Assembly: GCF_963677305.1 (NCBI RefSeq)
Contig: NZ_OY781925.1
Coordinates: 3,252,783 to 3,316,782, forward strand
From: an uncultured Holophaga sp.
GTDB lineage: Bacteria; Acidobacteriota; Holophagae; Holophagales; Holophagaceae
DNA length: 64,000 nucleotides
Reading direction: 5' to 3'
The notes under the pieces: model-generated
Told to the model about the DNA's origin: nothing
What the model saw: the letters and a program-made list of their open reading frames with translations, nothing else
Database searches by the model: none
Made by a program: the position numbers and the translations under genes
Part shown: positions 14,904 to 23,492 of the stretch, piece by piece
Position numbering within the stretch: the stretch's first letter is position 1
How the letters are laid out: each line of letters opens with the position of its first letter

Positions 14904-16077
14904 GGCTCCTCTACCTGGACTGCGTCTCGGGCATCAGCGGGGACATGACCGTGGGGGCCCTGCTGGACCTGGGCCTGGATACCGCGGCCTTCACCGAAGG
15001 GATGGCCTCCCTGGGGCTGGAGGGATGGGAGCCGGCCTGGGAGAAAGCCCTGAAGGGCGTACTCGCAGGGACCGCCTTCCGCCCGGCCCCCCTGCCCGAA
15101 CTGGAAGAGCCGGAACGCCACCTGGCCGATATCGAGACCCTCATCACCGGATCGCGACTCCCGGAGGAGGTACAGAAAAAGTCCCTGGCGGCCTTCCGTC
15201 TCCTGGCCGAGGCCGAGGCCAGGGTCCACGGCGTCCCCGTGGAGACGATCCACTTCCACGAAGTCGGCGCCGGGACGCCATCCTCGACATCGTGGGCGCG
15301 GCCCTCGCCATCCACCTCCTGGCCCCGGACAGGGTCATCGTCTCCCCCATCCCCATGACCCGGGGCTGGGTCCGCTGCCGCCACGGCCGGATCCCCCTCC
15401 CGGCCCCAGCCACCCTGGCCCTGGCAGAGGGCGTACCCCTGACCCGCCCGCCCCAGCCGGTGCTCCGCGAGCTGTCCACCCCCACCGGGATGGCCATCGC
15501 CCGCGCCCTGGCGGACGGATTCGGCGAGCTGCCGGAGGGCACCCTGGTGGGGAGCGGCTATGGCCTGGGCCAGGCGGAGCTGCCCTGGCCCAATGTTCTG
15601 CGGGCGATCCTCCTGGAGACCGCCGAGCCTGGGCCCCGTGACCAGGTCGTCCTCCTGGAGACCAACCTCGATGACATGACCCCCGAAGCCCTGGCCTACG
15701 CATTGGAGCGGCTCCTGGCGGACGGGGCCCTCGACGCCTGGCTCACCCCGATCCTGATGAAGAAGGGGCGTCCGGCCCATACCCTGAGCCTCCTCTGCCC
15801 ACCGGGGGAAGCGGAGCGCTTCGCCGAGGCCATCCTGCGCGGGACCAGCACCCTCGGGGTGCGCCGACGACTCCTGGACCGGACGGTTCTCCCCCGGGAG
15901 CTGGTGCCAGTGGAGACCCCCTTCGGGATGATCCGCTGCAAGATCGCCCACATCGAGGGGACCGCGCGGATCAAGCCGGAATTCGAGGACTGCCGGACAG
16001 CGGCCCTGGCCACCGGCGCCAGCCTGGCAGCGGTCCGGGAGGCAGCCCTCGCAGCCTTCCGGACCGCCCAGCGCTGA
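14900..16077 (+). CDS. larC: LarC, nickel insertase, in two frames joined near 15272
   Basis: Frame 1 (14900-15358) begins [25 protein letters not shown] and follows the family to IHFHEVGA, then turns to nonsense ([14 protein letters not shown]). The continuation [21 protein letters not shown] and everything to ...AFRTAQR is in the -1 frame and ends at 16077. Joining EVGA to RDAILDI by a -1 shift at about 15270-15275 gives a gap-free protein of about 392 residues; a lost T in an ancestral GCC-GTG-GAC would explain it. LarC inserts nickel into the pincer nucleotide. In Lactobacillus plantarum larC is also made from two frames by programmed frameshifting, so recoding is possible. I see no classical slippery heptamer. 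Confidence 0.85.
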
Positions 16078-16161
16078 GCCGGGCTCGCCCTGCATCCCTA
16101 CACCAATGGCCCCAGGGGGGTTGCCCCCGGACAGGCTGAGCAGACCATCAGGAGGTTCCCC

Positions 16162-17142
16162 ATGACCAAGCACCTTTCCCGCCGCGCGTTTCTGGAAGCC
16201 GGAGCAGCCGCCGCCGGCGCCCTGGCCATCCTCAATCTCACCGGAACCGCCAGGGCAGCAACCGCCGAGGCGCCCAAGTCCACGGTGTATTTCACCGAGG
16301 ACCTGAGTCCCGAAGGCCTGCTGAAGGTCTATCGGAAGATCAGCGCAGAGATCGGCGGCAAGGTGGCCATCAAGATCCACACCGGGGAGCCCCATGGCCC
16401 CAACATCCTGCCCCGGGACATGGTGAAGGCCCTGCAGCAGAGCATCCCCAACAGTGCATTGGTCGAGACCAACACCCTCTACAAGGGCGCACGCTTCACC
16501 ACCGCCGACCACCGCAAGACGATCCAGACCAACGGCTGGGATTTCTGCCCCGTGGACATCATGGATGAGGACGGTGCGGTGATGATTCCCGTGAGGGGCG
16601 GTAAGCACTTCACCGAGATGTCCGTGGGCAGGCACATGCTCAACTACGACGCCATGGTGGTCCTGACCCACTTCAAAGGCCACGCCATGGGCGGCTTCGG
16701 TGGCTCCATGAAGAACATCGCCATCGGATGTGCCGATGGCCCCATCGGAAAGAAGATGGTCCACGCCGCACCCGACAACGAGGACTACGCCAAGTGGCTC
16801 AGCGGTGCGCCCTTCATGGAGAACATGGTGGAGTCGGCCAAAGCCACGGTGGATCACTTCGGCAGGCGCATCGTCTTCATCAACGTGCTGCGCAACATGA
16901 GCGTGGATTGCGACTGCGCCGGGGTTCACGCCGCGCCCCCCAAAGCCCGCAACCTGGGCATCCTCGCCTCCACGGACCTTCTGGCGGTGGACAAGGCCTC
17001 CATCGACATGGTCTACAAGCTGCCCGAGGCTGAACTGCATGATCTGCGGGAGCGCATCGAGTCCCGTAGCGGCCTGCGCCAGATCAGCTACATGAAGGAG
17101 CTGAAGATGGGCAACGACCAGTACACCCTGGTCAAGCTCTGA
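16162..17142 (+). CDS. Tat-exported DUF362 protein
   Basis: 326 residues. The N-terminus SRRAFLEAGAAAAGALAILN is a twin-arginine signal with cleavage likely near ARAATAE, so the mature protein is periplasmic. The rest is a DUF362 domain: VAIKIHTGEPHGPNILPRD, TNTLYKGARFTTADHRKT, VVLTHFKGHAMGGFGGSMKNIAIGC, SVDCDCAGVHAAPP, ILASTDLLAVDKASIDMVY. It lacks the 4Fe-4S domain that many DUF362 proteins carry. It lies 84 bp after larC with its own AGGAGG, so it is probably in the lar operon. Tat export implies folding, perhaps with a cofactor, before secretion. The function of the domain is not established. Confidence 0.88.
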   Translation: MTKHLSRRAFLEAGAAAAGALAILNLTGTARAATAEAPKSTVYFTEDLSPEGLLKVYRKISAEIGGKVAIKIHTGEPHGPNILPRDMVKALQQSIPNSALVETNTLYKGARFTTADHRKTIQTNGWDFCPVDIMDEDGAVMIPVRGGKHFTEMSVGRHMLNYDAMVVLTHFKGHAMGGFGGSMKNIAIGCADGPIGKKMVHAAPDNEDYAKWLSGAPFMENMVESAKATVDHFGRRIVFINVLRNMSVDCDCAGVHAAPPKARNLGILASTDLLAVDKASIDMVYKLPEAELHDLRERIESRSGLRQISYMKELKMGNDQYTLVKL

Positions 17143-17155
17143 GGGTGGATCTCCA

Positions 17156-17189
17156 GGAAAAGCCCCCGCCGGTCGGCGGGGGCTTTTCC
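17156..17189. terminator. Strong bidirectional terminator after the DUF362 gene
   Basis: Perfect 15-bp stem GGAAAAGCCCCCGCC / GGCGGGGGCTTTTCC with a 4-nt loop. The A run on one side and T run on the other make it a terminator on both strands, fitting the convergent operons on each side. Confidence 0.9.
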
Positions 17190-17201
17190 CGATGGACGCA
17201 C

Positions 17202-17528
17202 TCAGCGGGCCTGGGTCAGGGCGCTGTGGGCCTCTTTGAGTTTGGCCATGATGGGGATGCCTTGGGGGCACTGGGGTTCGCAGGCGCCGCATTCAATGCA
17301 GCGGTCGGCGCCATGGCCCGCCTGCACGGTGAAGGCGTCATAGGTCCAGGCGGCGCTCTTCCAGGTCTCGAACATGCTGCCGGTCTTGTAGCTGCTGAAG
17401 ACGGAGGGGATGGCGGCGGCATCATCGATGCGGGCCATGTCGCCCCCGATCACCGGCAGGCGCATACAGCCGAAACCGAGCACCGAGACCGGGGTTTCGG
17501 GGATTCTGGGGAAAGATCGGCAGCGCAT
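17202..17528 (-). pseudogene. Aldo/keto reductase with 4Fe-4S tail, internally deleted
   Basis: 108 codons, still open, but joining the two ends of a protein normally about 370-390 residues long. The start MRCRSFPRIPETPVSVLGFGCMRLPVIGGDMARIDDAAAI is the aldo/keto reductase N-terminus. The remainder, from about SYKTGSMFETWK to DRCIECGACEPQCPQGIPI, is the C-terminal ferredoxin-like tail. The whole barrel with the catalytic Tyr and Lys is missing, so it cannot be an active reductase. Last gene of the minus-strand group. Confidence 0.85.
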
Positions 17529-17575
17529 ATGGCCTGCCGGGTGGGGTTCCCTGAGAACCCCGTGAGTTTAGCGAA

Positions 17576-18715
17576 TCAGGGGATGGGGGTCAGGTCCGGG
17601 GTGAATCCCCCGGCCCGGATCGGCAGTTCCTGGGCGGTCCGCCAGGGGAGACTGGGCCACCATCGGGTCATGAGGGACGGGGTGAGGAGCTCGAAGGGCT
17701 CTCCAGGTCGGGGGCTGAGAGCCAGGACACCCTGAGTCCGAGCCGCCACCTGGAGGCGCTCCATGGGCTCGGTCCAGCCATGCCCCGCGAGGGTGAAGAG
17801 CCCCCAGTGGATGGGGAGCATGCGGGCGCCCCGGACCATGCGGTGCGCCTCAACAGCCTGTTCGGGACCCAGGTGCCAGTCCGGCCATGCCGGGCCGTAC
17901 GCCCCGATCTCAAGCATCGTGAGATCGAAGGGACCCAAGCGCTCTCCGATCTCGGACATTCCAGGAAAGAGGCCCGTATCTCCCGAAAAGAAGACCCTAT
18001 GCTCCGGACTCCGGAAGGCATAACCCGCCCAGAGTGTCCGGTCCTTGTCAAAGAGCCCCCGCCCCGAGGCATGACGCGCGGGCGTGGCGGTGATCTCGAC
18101 CTTCCCCACCTGCGTTGCCTCCCACCAGTCCAGTTCGGTGATCCGTTCAGGTGCGATACCCCAACGCAGCAGTCGCGCTCCCACCCCCAAGGGCACCACA
18201 AAGCGGGTAGTCCAGCCCCTCATGGCCTCGATGGTGGCGCGATCCAAGTGGTCGTAATGGTCATGGGAGATGACCACTACGTCAGGCCGGGGCAACTCAG
18301 CAAGGGGAATGGGCGGGGCGTAGTAGCGGCGAGGACCGATCCAGCTGAAGGGACCAGAGCGCTCGCTCCAGACAGGGTCGGTGAGGATACGGGTACCCCC
18401 CATGTCGAGGAACACCGTAGAGTGCCCCAACCAAGTGACTCTCAGACCCCCTTCTGAGAGGGGTGCCAGGTCAGCAGGGCGAGGATGGACCACCGGAATC
18501 GTGCCATCAGGGGGACGCCCGTATGGATTTGAACGGAAAAGACTGGTGAATGAACCCCAGTTGTCGTTGTGAATGGGCTGGGGGTTGTGGAAGCGACCGT
18601 GGTGCCACTGAGGGGATTTCTTCATGTTGGAGCTCACGGGAAGGGGGCGGACACAGGCAGCCAGGAACAGAGCGCAGCCCAGGATGGACAGCGGTAGAAG
18701 GGCACCCCTACGCAC
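17576..18715 (-). CDS. MBL-fold metallohydrolase, lipoprotein (NAPE-PLD/UlaG-like)
   Basis: 379 residues from a GTG at 18715 that overlaps the stop of the upstream MFS remnant (GTGCGTAG). The signal MRRGALLPLSILGCALFLAAC ends in a lipobox, so it is anchored in an outer or inner membrane leaflet. The MBL fold shows WLGHSTVFLDMGGTRILTDPVWS, zinc motif SHDHYDHLD, ARHASGRG, FFSGDTGLFPG and LPIHWGLFTLAGHGW. The ordered set matches the NAPE-PLD-like branch of phospholipid or acyl-amide hydrolases. Substrate not assignable. In a group with an OprM-like channel gene. Confidence 0.87.
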   Translation of the reverse strand: MRRGALLPLSILGCALFLAACVRPLPVSSNMKKSPQWHHGRFHNPQPIHNDNWGSFTSLFRSNPYGRPPDGTIPVVHPRPADLAPLSEGGLRVTWLGHSTVFLDMGGTRILTDPVWSERSGPFSWIGPRRYYAPPIPLAELPRPDVVVISHDHYDHLDRATIEAMRGWTTRFVVPLGVGARLLRWGIAPERITELDWWEATQVGKVEITATPARHASGRGLFDKDRTLWAGYAFRSPEHRVFFSGDTGLFPGMSEIGERLGPFDLTMLEIGAYGPAWPDWHLGPEQAVEAHRMVRGARMLPIHWGLFTLAGHGWTEPMERLQVAARTQGVLALSPRPGEPFELLTPSLMTRWWPSLPWRTAQELPIRAGGFTPDLTPIP

Positions 18716-19064
18716 GGCGCAGCCCCAGGGAGCCAAGAATCAGGAGGAAGAGCAGGCCCGTCCCCAAGGCCGAGACACTCCGGAGCTGTTGGAAGTAGAG
18801 GCTCTGCAGAAACACCACGCCATAGAACGAGGCCATGGTTGATCCGGCAGCGAGCCCGATGGGGGCATTGATGAAGAAGATGAGCCTCCAACTGATCTGG
18901 GAGAGCGCACCGCCCAAAACCGGGCCGGCGGCGCCAGCTACGGAGCCACCCATGGCCCAGTAGGCGATGGCGCGGCCGCGAGCCCGGGGGTCCTCATAGG
19001 CCTCCCGGACAAGGGCCAGGGAGATCGGGGTCAGCATGGCTGCGTATCCCGAGGCGTTGAGGAG
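18708..19064 (-). pseudogene. MFS drug exporter (EmrB/DHA2-like) remnant
   Basis: The surviving frame reads LLNASGYAAMLTPISLALVREAY, DPRARGRAIAYWAMGGSVAGAAGPVLGG and ISWRLIFFINAPIGLAAGS, then jumps to MASFYGVVFLQSLYFQQ and SVSALGTGLLFL before its stop at 18708. These are parts of helices 3-6 and about 9-10 of a 14-TM DHA2 transporter joined by an internal deletion, and the N-terminus is lost. It lies directly downstream of the OprM-like channel, the expected partner of an EmrAB-type pump. Confidence 0.82.
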
Positions 19065-19158
19065 GCTGGGGGTCCCTGGGGGTCAGGCCACTCGTAGAGG
19101 GCCAGAAGGAGCTCGGCCAGCAGCATCTGGGTGGCCGAACGGGTGCAGGCGTCCGTAC

Positions 19159-20538
19159 TCACGCGCCTCCTCCAAGGGCCTTGTATAGGGTGATCCGATT
19201 CAACTGCTGGGCCAGCCGGGTGGAAATCAGGTTCTGCTCGGCACGGAGGTGGGCCTCCTGGGAGACCAGCACGCTCAAATAGCTGTCCGCCCCACCCCGG
19301 TATCGGGCGGTGGAGAGCTCGAAGGCGCGCTGAAGGGATTCCGTCAGAGCCTCCTGGGCCTGGTTCTGGTCAACCAGGGCCCTGCGCTGGGTCAACCCAT
19401 CCGCGACCTCCCGGAAGGCGCTCTGGATGGCCCTCTGGTAGCTCGCCAAGGCAATATCCCGACTGACCTTGGCGGAAGCCAAGTTGGCCCGGAGCGCCCC
19501 GCCTTGGAAGATGGGGACCGTCAGATTCGGGGTGAAGAGCCAGGTGCCCGTTCCACCCTGGAATAGCCCGGAGACGGCCGGACTCATGGAGCCAAGGCCG
19601 GCCGTCAGGCTGAGCCTTGGAAAGAAGGCAGCCCTGGCGGCGCCGATATCGGCCTGGGCCGCCCGGAGCTGGTACTCGGCCGCCAGGATGTCCGGACGCG
19701 CCAGGAGCACCTCTGAGGACAGGTCTGACCTGACGTCCGCCAGCGGAGCCGCGCTCATCCCCCTGGGAAGCAGCCGGTCTGGCACGGTCGTTCCGACCAG
19801 AAGGTCCAGGGCATGGCGATCCTGGGCAACCTGGGATTGCAACCGGACGAGGTCCACCCGCGCGGACTCCATCTGGCTCCGGGCTTGGGCAACCTCCAGG
19901 TCCGAGGCGGCCCCGAGGGCATGACTCTGGTCCATGAGTTCCCGGGTGCGGGTCTGGGCCCCAAGGGTGCGGGCAGCCAGGGTCAGGGATTCGGTATCGG
20001 CTCCCAGCTGGAGAAAGGCCTGGGCCAGGGTGGCCACCAGGGACATCCGCGTGGCCCGACGGACCTGCTCGGTGGAGAGGTACTGGTTGAGCGCCTCCTC
20101 CTTCAGACTGCGGATCCGCCCGAAGAGATCCAGCTCCCAGGAGAGGCTGGCCACATGGACCGTACTCTCCCGGTACACACTGGCCTGACCTGAGCCTTCT
20201 GCCTCGGAGATGCGGTAGTTGGTCGAGGCACCCTGCAGGGACATGGAGGGGCTCTGGGATGATCGCTGGATCCGGAAGGCCGCCTGTGCCCGCTCGACCT
20301 GTAGGGCCGCGAGGCGCAGGTCCAGGTTGTGATCGAGCCCGAGTCGGATGACGGCTTGAAGGGAGGGATCGGTAAAGAAGGCATCCCATCCCAGATCCGA
20401 GGCCAGGGGGCCCTTGGCCGACATGGGCTCCCCCCAGGTCGATGGAACCGGTCTGCCGGGTAGGTCGAGCCGGGGTACGGGATTGCAGCCCAGGGCCAGG
20501 CAGGCGACTGCTCCAATGATCAAATCCCTTGTTCTCAC
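19159..20538 (-). CDS. Outer-membrane efflux channel lipoprotein (OprM/NodT family)
   Basis: 459 residues from a GTG at 20538, chosen because the signal peptide and lipobox (LIIGAVACLALGC) follow at once; the frame is open further upstream. Two OEP domains are visible: LGWDAFFTDPSLQAVIRLGLDHNLDLRLAALQVERAQ and the internal duplicate DILAAEYQLRAAQADIGAARAAFFPRLSLTAGLG, with TPNLTVPIFQGG. It forms a TolC-like trimer through the outer membrane. Its original inner-membrane partner nearby (MFS) is decayed. The RND pump at 28-32 kb lacks its own channel gene, so this protein could serve it. Confidence 0.9.
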   Translation of the reverse strand: MRTRDLIIGAVACLALGCNPVPRLDLPGRPVPSTWGEPMSAKGPLASDLGWDAFFTDPSLQAVIRLGLDHNLDLRLAALQVERAQAAFRIQRSSQSPSMSLQGASTNYRISEAEGSGQASVYRESTVHVASLSWELDLFGRIRSLKEEALNQYLSTEQVRRATRMSLVATLAQAFLQLGADTESLTLAARTLGAQTRTRELMDQSHALGAASDLEVAQARSQMESARVDLVRLQSQVAQDRHALDLLVGTTVPDRLLPRGMSAAPLADVRSDLSSEVLLARPDILAAEYQLRAAQADIGAARAAFFPRLSLTAGLGSMSPAVSGLFQGGTGTWLFTPNLTVPIFQGGALRANLASAKVSRDIALASYQRAIQSAFREVADGLTQRRALVDQNQAQEALTESLQRAFELSTARYRGGADSYLSVLVSQEAHLRAEQNLISTRLAQQLNRITLYKALGGGA

Positions 20539-20712
20539 GGCATGCCTCGCTGATGGACAGAATTTCCCCTTCCCGAAGCTCGGCTTCAAAGGGACTCTCC
20601 GGTGAACACTCCGCCCCGCACGGGGCATTCCCGGCCACGGGGGGGCATCGGATCAACCGGCCTTCAGGAAGGCTAAAAGGAGGTACCAAGAGGGGTCAAG
20701 GTGCGCCGCATG

Positions 20713-20769
20713 ATTGGGCAAAAAAAGTGGACAATCAGGCAAAAGGCCTTCCCGTCCGTTGCCTAGACT
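20713..20769 (+). promoter_or_regulatory. Activator-type promoter B, in front of alcohol dehydrogenase 1
   Basis: Half sites ATTGGGCAA (20713-20721) and ATCAGGCAA (20734-20742), start-to-start 21 bp, and -10-like TAGACT (20764-20769) beginning 30 bp after the second half site begins. Same geometry as at 13203 and 24855. The leader to the ATG at 20860 is about 85 bp. The interval 20539-20859 separates this operon from the divergent OprM-like gene and holds no gene. Confidence 0.78.
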
Positions 20770-20859
20770 GCAAGGGTCTGCTGATTGCGGCAGCCGGGGA
20801 GCGGCACCCGCTCGGTTCTTACCACCAAGCACTGCCCGCTTCCTCCTATGGAGGTCACC

Positions 20860-21915
20860 ATGCCGATGAACACCCGGGCCTACGCGGCCCATTCCGCCAC
20901 CGATCCCCTGGTCCCCTTCCGCTTCGACCGTCGGGACCCCCGCCCGGACGACGTGGTGATCGAGATCCTCTACTGCGGTGTCTGCCACTCGGACATCCAC
21001 AATGTCCGCAACGACTGGGGGCGGGCCCGCTACCCCATGGTGCCGGGCCACGAAATCATCGGGCAGGTCACCGAAGTCGGTCCCGAAGTCACCCGGTTCA
21101 AGGTCGGGGACCGGGTGGGTGTGGGCTGCCTGGTGGACTCCTGCCGGACCTGCGAGCCCTGCCAGCACGGGCTGGAGCAGCACTGCGAGAACGGGTTCAC
21201 CAGCACCTATAATGGCATTGACCGCCACGATGGCAGCGTGACCCTGGGCGGCTATTCCGAGCGGGTCGTGGTTTCCGAGGCTTTCGTCCTGCGGATGCCG
21301 GAGCGGGTGGAGCTGTCCTCTGCGGCCCCGCTGCTCTGCGCGGGCATCACAACCTGGTCTCCCCTTCGCCACTGGAAGGTGACCCAGGGCAGCCGGGTGG
21401 CTGTGGTGGGCCTGGGCGGCCTGGGCCACATGGCCCTGAAGCTGGCCAAGGCCCTGGGTGCCGAGGTCACCCTCTTCACCCGATCCAGGGGCAAGGAGGA
21501 GGATGCGCGCCGCCTGGGGGCGGACCGGGTGGTCCTCTCCACGGATCCCCAGCAGATGGCCGAGGTCCGGAGCCGCTTCGACCTGATCATCGACACCGTT
21601 CCCTACATCCACGACCTGAACCCCTATATCCCGACCCTCGCCATCGCGGGCACGATCGTCCTGGTGGGCTACTTGGGGCCACTGGACCCCTTCCTCAATA
21701 CCACCCCCATGATCATGGGGCGCCGTTCCGTGGCGGGTTCGGTCATCGGGGGCATCCCCGAGACCCAGGAACTCCTCGACTTCTGCGCTGAGCACGGAGT
21801 CAGCCCCGACGTGGAGATGATCCGCATCCAGGACATCAACGAAGCCTACGAGCGGATGCTCCACAGCGATGTGAAGTACCGCTTCGTCATCGACATGGCC
21901 TCCCTCAAAGCTTGA
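20860..21915 (+). CDS. Zinc-dependent alcohol dehydrogenase 1 (YahK/cinnamyl-alcohol type)
   Basis: 351 residues from the ATG at 20860 behind GGAGGT. Catalytic zinc ligands in CGVCHSDIH and PGHEIIG; structural zinc cysteines in CLVDSCRTCEPCQHGLEQHC; Rossmann motif VVGLGGLGHMALKLAKALGAEVT. This group reduces aldehydes with NAD(P)H. Head of an operon with SDR, FMN-dependent and flavodoxin-like genes. A close paralogue follows at 25034. Promoter B and the AraC regulator downstream suggest induction by aldehydes or a similar stress. Confidence 0.92.
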   Translation: MPMNTRAYAAHSATDPLVPFRFDRRDPRPDDVVIEILYCGVCHSDIHNVRNDWGRARYPMVPGHEIIGQVTEVGPEVTRFKVGDRVGVGCLVDSCRTCEPCQHGLEQHCENGFTSTYNGIDRHDGSVTLGGYSERVVVSEAFVLRMPERVELSSAAPLLCAGITTWSPLRHWKVTQGSRVAVVGLGGLGHMALKLAKALGAEVTLFTRSRGKEEDARRLGADRVVLSTDPQQMAEVRSRFDLIIDTVPYIHDLNPYIPTLAIAGTIVLVGYLGPLDPFLNTTPMIMGRRSVAGSVIGGIPETQELLDFCAEHGVSPDVEMIRIQDINEAYERMLHSDVKYRFVIDMASLKA

Positions 21916-21926
21916 AAGGCAGAATC

Positions 21927-22775
21927 ATGAACAGCCCCAACCCAACGTCCGTCATTGTTGTCATCGGTCCCGGCTCCATCGGCCAGGCCATCGCCCGCCG
22001 GGTCGGTGTCGGGAAACACATTCTCCTGGCTGATCTCCGGCTGGCCCATGCCGAGGCGGCAGCCGAGGTGATGTCCAACGCCGGTTATGAGGTCAGCACG
22101 GCCGAGGTGGATGTTGCCTCCCGGGCATCTGTCGAGGCTCTGGTCACCCGCGCCACTGCCCTTGGCGAGGTCACAGGCCTGATTCACGCGGCCGGGGTAT
22201 CTCCCTCCCAGGCCTCGCCCGCCACCATCCTCGCCGTGGATCTCTATGGCACCGCCCTGGTGCTGGAGGCCTTCGGGGAAGTCATCACCCCCGGCGGCTC
22301 CGGCGTCGTCATCGCCTCCCAGTCGGGCCACCGCCTGGGCGCCCTGACGCCCGAGCAGGACCGGGCCCTGGCCCTCACTCCGGTAGAGGAGCTCCTGGCG
22401 CTGCCTTTCCTCCAGCCGGAGCAGGTGAAGGACACCCTCCACGCCTACCAGCTCTCCAAGCGGGGCAACGCCCTGCGGGTCATGGCGCAGGCGGTGGCCT
22501 GGGGCAAGCGCGGCGCGCGCATCAACTGCATCAGCCCCGGTATCGTGATCACCCCCTTGGCCAAGGATGAGCTGAGCGGCCCCCGGGGCGAGGGCTACCG
22601 CCGCATGATCGAGGACTGCCCCGTGGGCCGGGCGGCCACCCCGGACGAGGTCGGGCATGTCGGCGCCCTTCTGATGGGTCCGGACGGCACCTTCATCACC
22701 GGCAGTGACTTCCTCATGGATGGAGGGGTCACCGCCGCCTACTGGTTCGGCGAACTGGGCCCCAAGCAAGGCTGA
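21927..22775 (+). CDS. Short-chain dehydrogenase/reductase
   Basis: 282 residues from the ATG at 21927 (AAAGGCAG upstream), 11 bp after the dehydrogenase. Classical SDR order: N-terminal VIGPGSIGQAIARRVG in place of the usual TGxxxGIG, acidic residue after the second strand (LLADLRLAHAEAA), GLIHAAGVSPSQ, a catalytic Ser in VIASQSGH, YxxxK as AYQLSKRGN, and INCISPGIVITPL. The C-terminus SDFLMDGGVTAAYW is typical. Substrate unknown; the context suggests carbonyl reduction. Confidence 0.88.
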   Translation: MNSPNPTSVIVVIGPGSIGQAIARRVGVGKHILLADLRLAHAEAAAEVMSNAGYEVSTAEVDVASRASVEALVTRATALGEVTGLIHAAGVSPSQASPATILAVDLYGTALVLEAFGEVITPGGSGVVIASQSGHRLGALTPEQDRALALTPVEELLALPFLQPEQVKDTLHAYQLSKRGNALRVMAQAVAWGKRGARINCISPGIVITPLAKDELSGPRGEGYRRMIEDCPVGRAATPDEVGHVGALLMGPDGTFITGSDFLMDGGVTAAYWFGELGPKQG

Positions 22776-22830
22776 ACCGCCCATTCCATCAGGAGGGCCG
22801 CATCTCCGGCCCTCCTTTCCAAGGAATCCC

Positions 22831-23460
22831 ATGAAAGTACTCGCCATCAGCGGTAGCCCCCGTGCCGGGGGGAATACCGAAACATTGCTCCGCAAGGTCC
22901 TCGCTCCCCTGGAAGAAGCTGGGTGGACCACCGAACTCCGGCAGATCGGCGGAAAGCCCGTCCGAGGCTGTCTCGCCTGTTTCAAGTGCATCGAGCGGAA
23001 GAACATGCGCTGCGTCATCGAGAACGATGGCGTGAACGAACTGCTCCAGGCCATGGTGGAGGCCGATGCCATCCTCCTGGGCTCCCCCACCTTCTTCGCG
23101 GACCTGAGCTCCGAAATGAAGGCCCTCATCGACCGGGCGGGCTTCGTAGCCCTGGCCAACGGCGGGGCCCTGCGGGGCAAGATCGGAGCCGCGGTCGTGG
23201 CGGTGCGCCGTGGGGGCGCCATCCATGTCTTCGACAGCATCAATCACCTCTTCCAGATCTCCGGCATGATCACCCCGGGCTCCCTCTACTGGAACGTGGG
23301 GGTGGGTCAACACAAGGAAGAGGTGCTGGGCGACGCCGAGGCCATGCGGAACATGGAGCACCTGGGGCGCACCATCGCCTGGCTCGGGGTGGGCCTGAAG
23401 GCCGCCTCGGAGATTGCCCCTTTCCCCTGGCCTGAGGGCTCTGGGGTGGAAGCCTGCTGA
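22831..23460 (+). CDS. NADPH-dependent FMN reductase / iron-sulfur flavoprotein-like
   Basis: 209 residues. FMN-binding start MKVLAISGSPRAGGNTETLL, then a Cys pair RGCLACFKCIERKNMRC as in iron-sulfur flavoprotein-like or multimeric flavodoxin proteins, ILLGSPTFFADLSSEMKALIDR and a hydrophobic tail. It transfers electrons from NAD(P)H to FMN and onward. Third gene of the operon, 55 bp after the SDR, its own weak AGGAA upstream. Confidence 0.87.
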   Translation: MKVLAISGSPRAGGNTETLLRKVLAPLEEAGWTTELRQIGGKPVRGCLACFKCIERKNMRCVIENDGVNELLQAMVEADAILLGSPTFFADLSSEMKALIDRAGFVALANGGALRGKIGAAVVAVRRGGAIHVFDSINHLFQISGMITPGSLYWNVGVGQHKEEVLGDAEAMRNMEHLGRTIAWLGVGLKAASEIAPFPWPEGSGVEAC

Positions 23461-23492
23461 ACCTTTGGCGCAGCACGACAAGAGGATTTGTA

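Noticed and set aside
14911..17292. Very long minus-strand frame antisense to larC and the DUF362 gene
   Set aside because: GC-rich shadow of real genes: low-complexity Gly/His/Gln/Asp sequence with no domain, and the sense frames are clear families.
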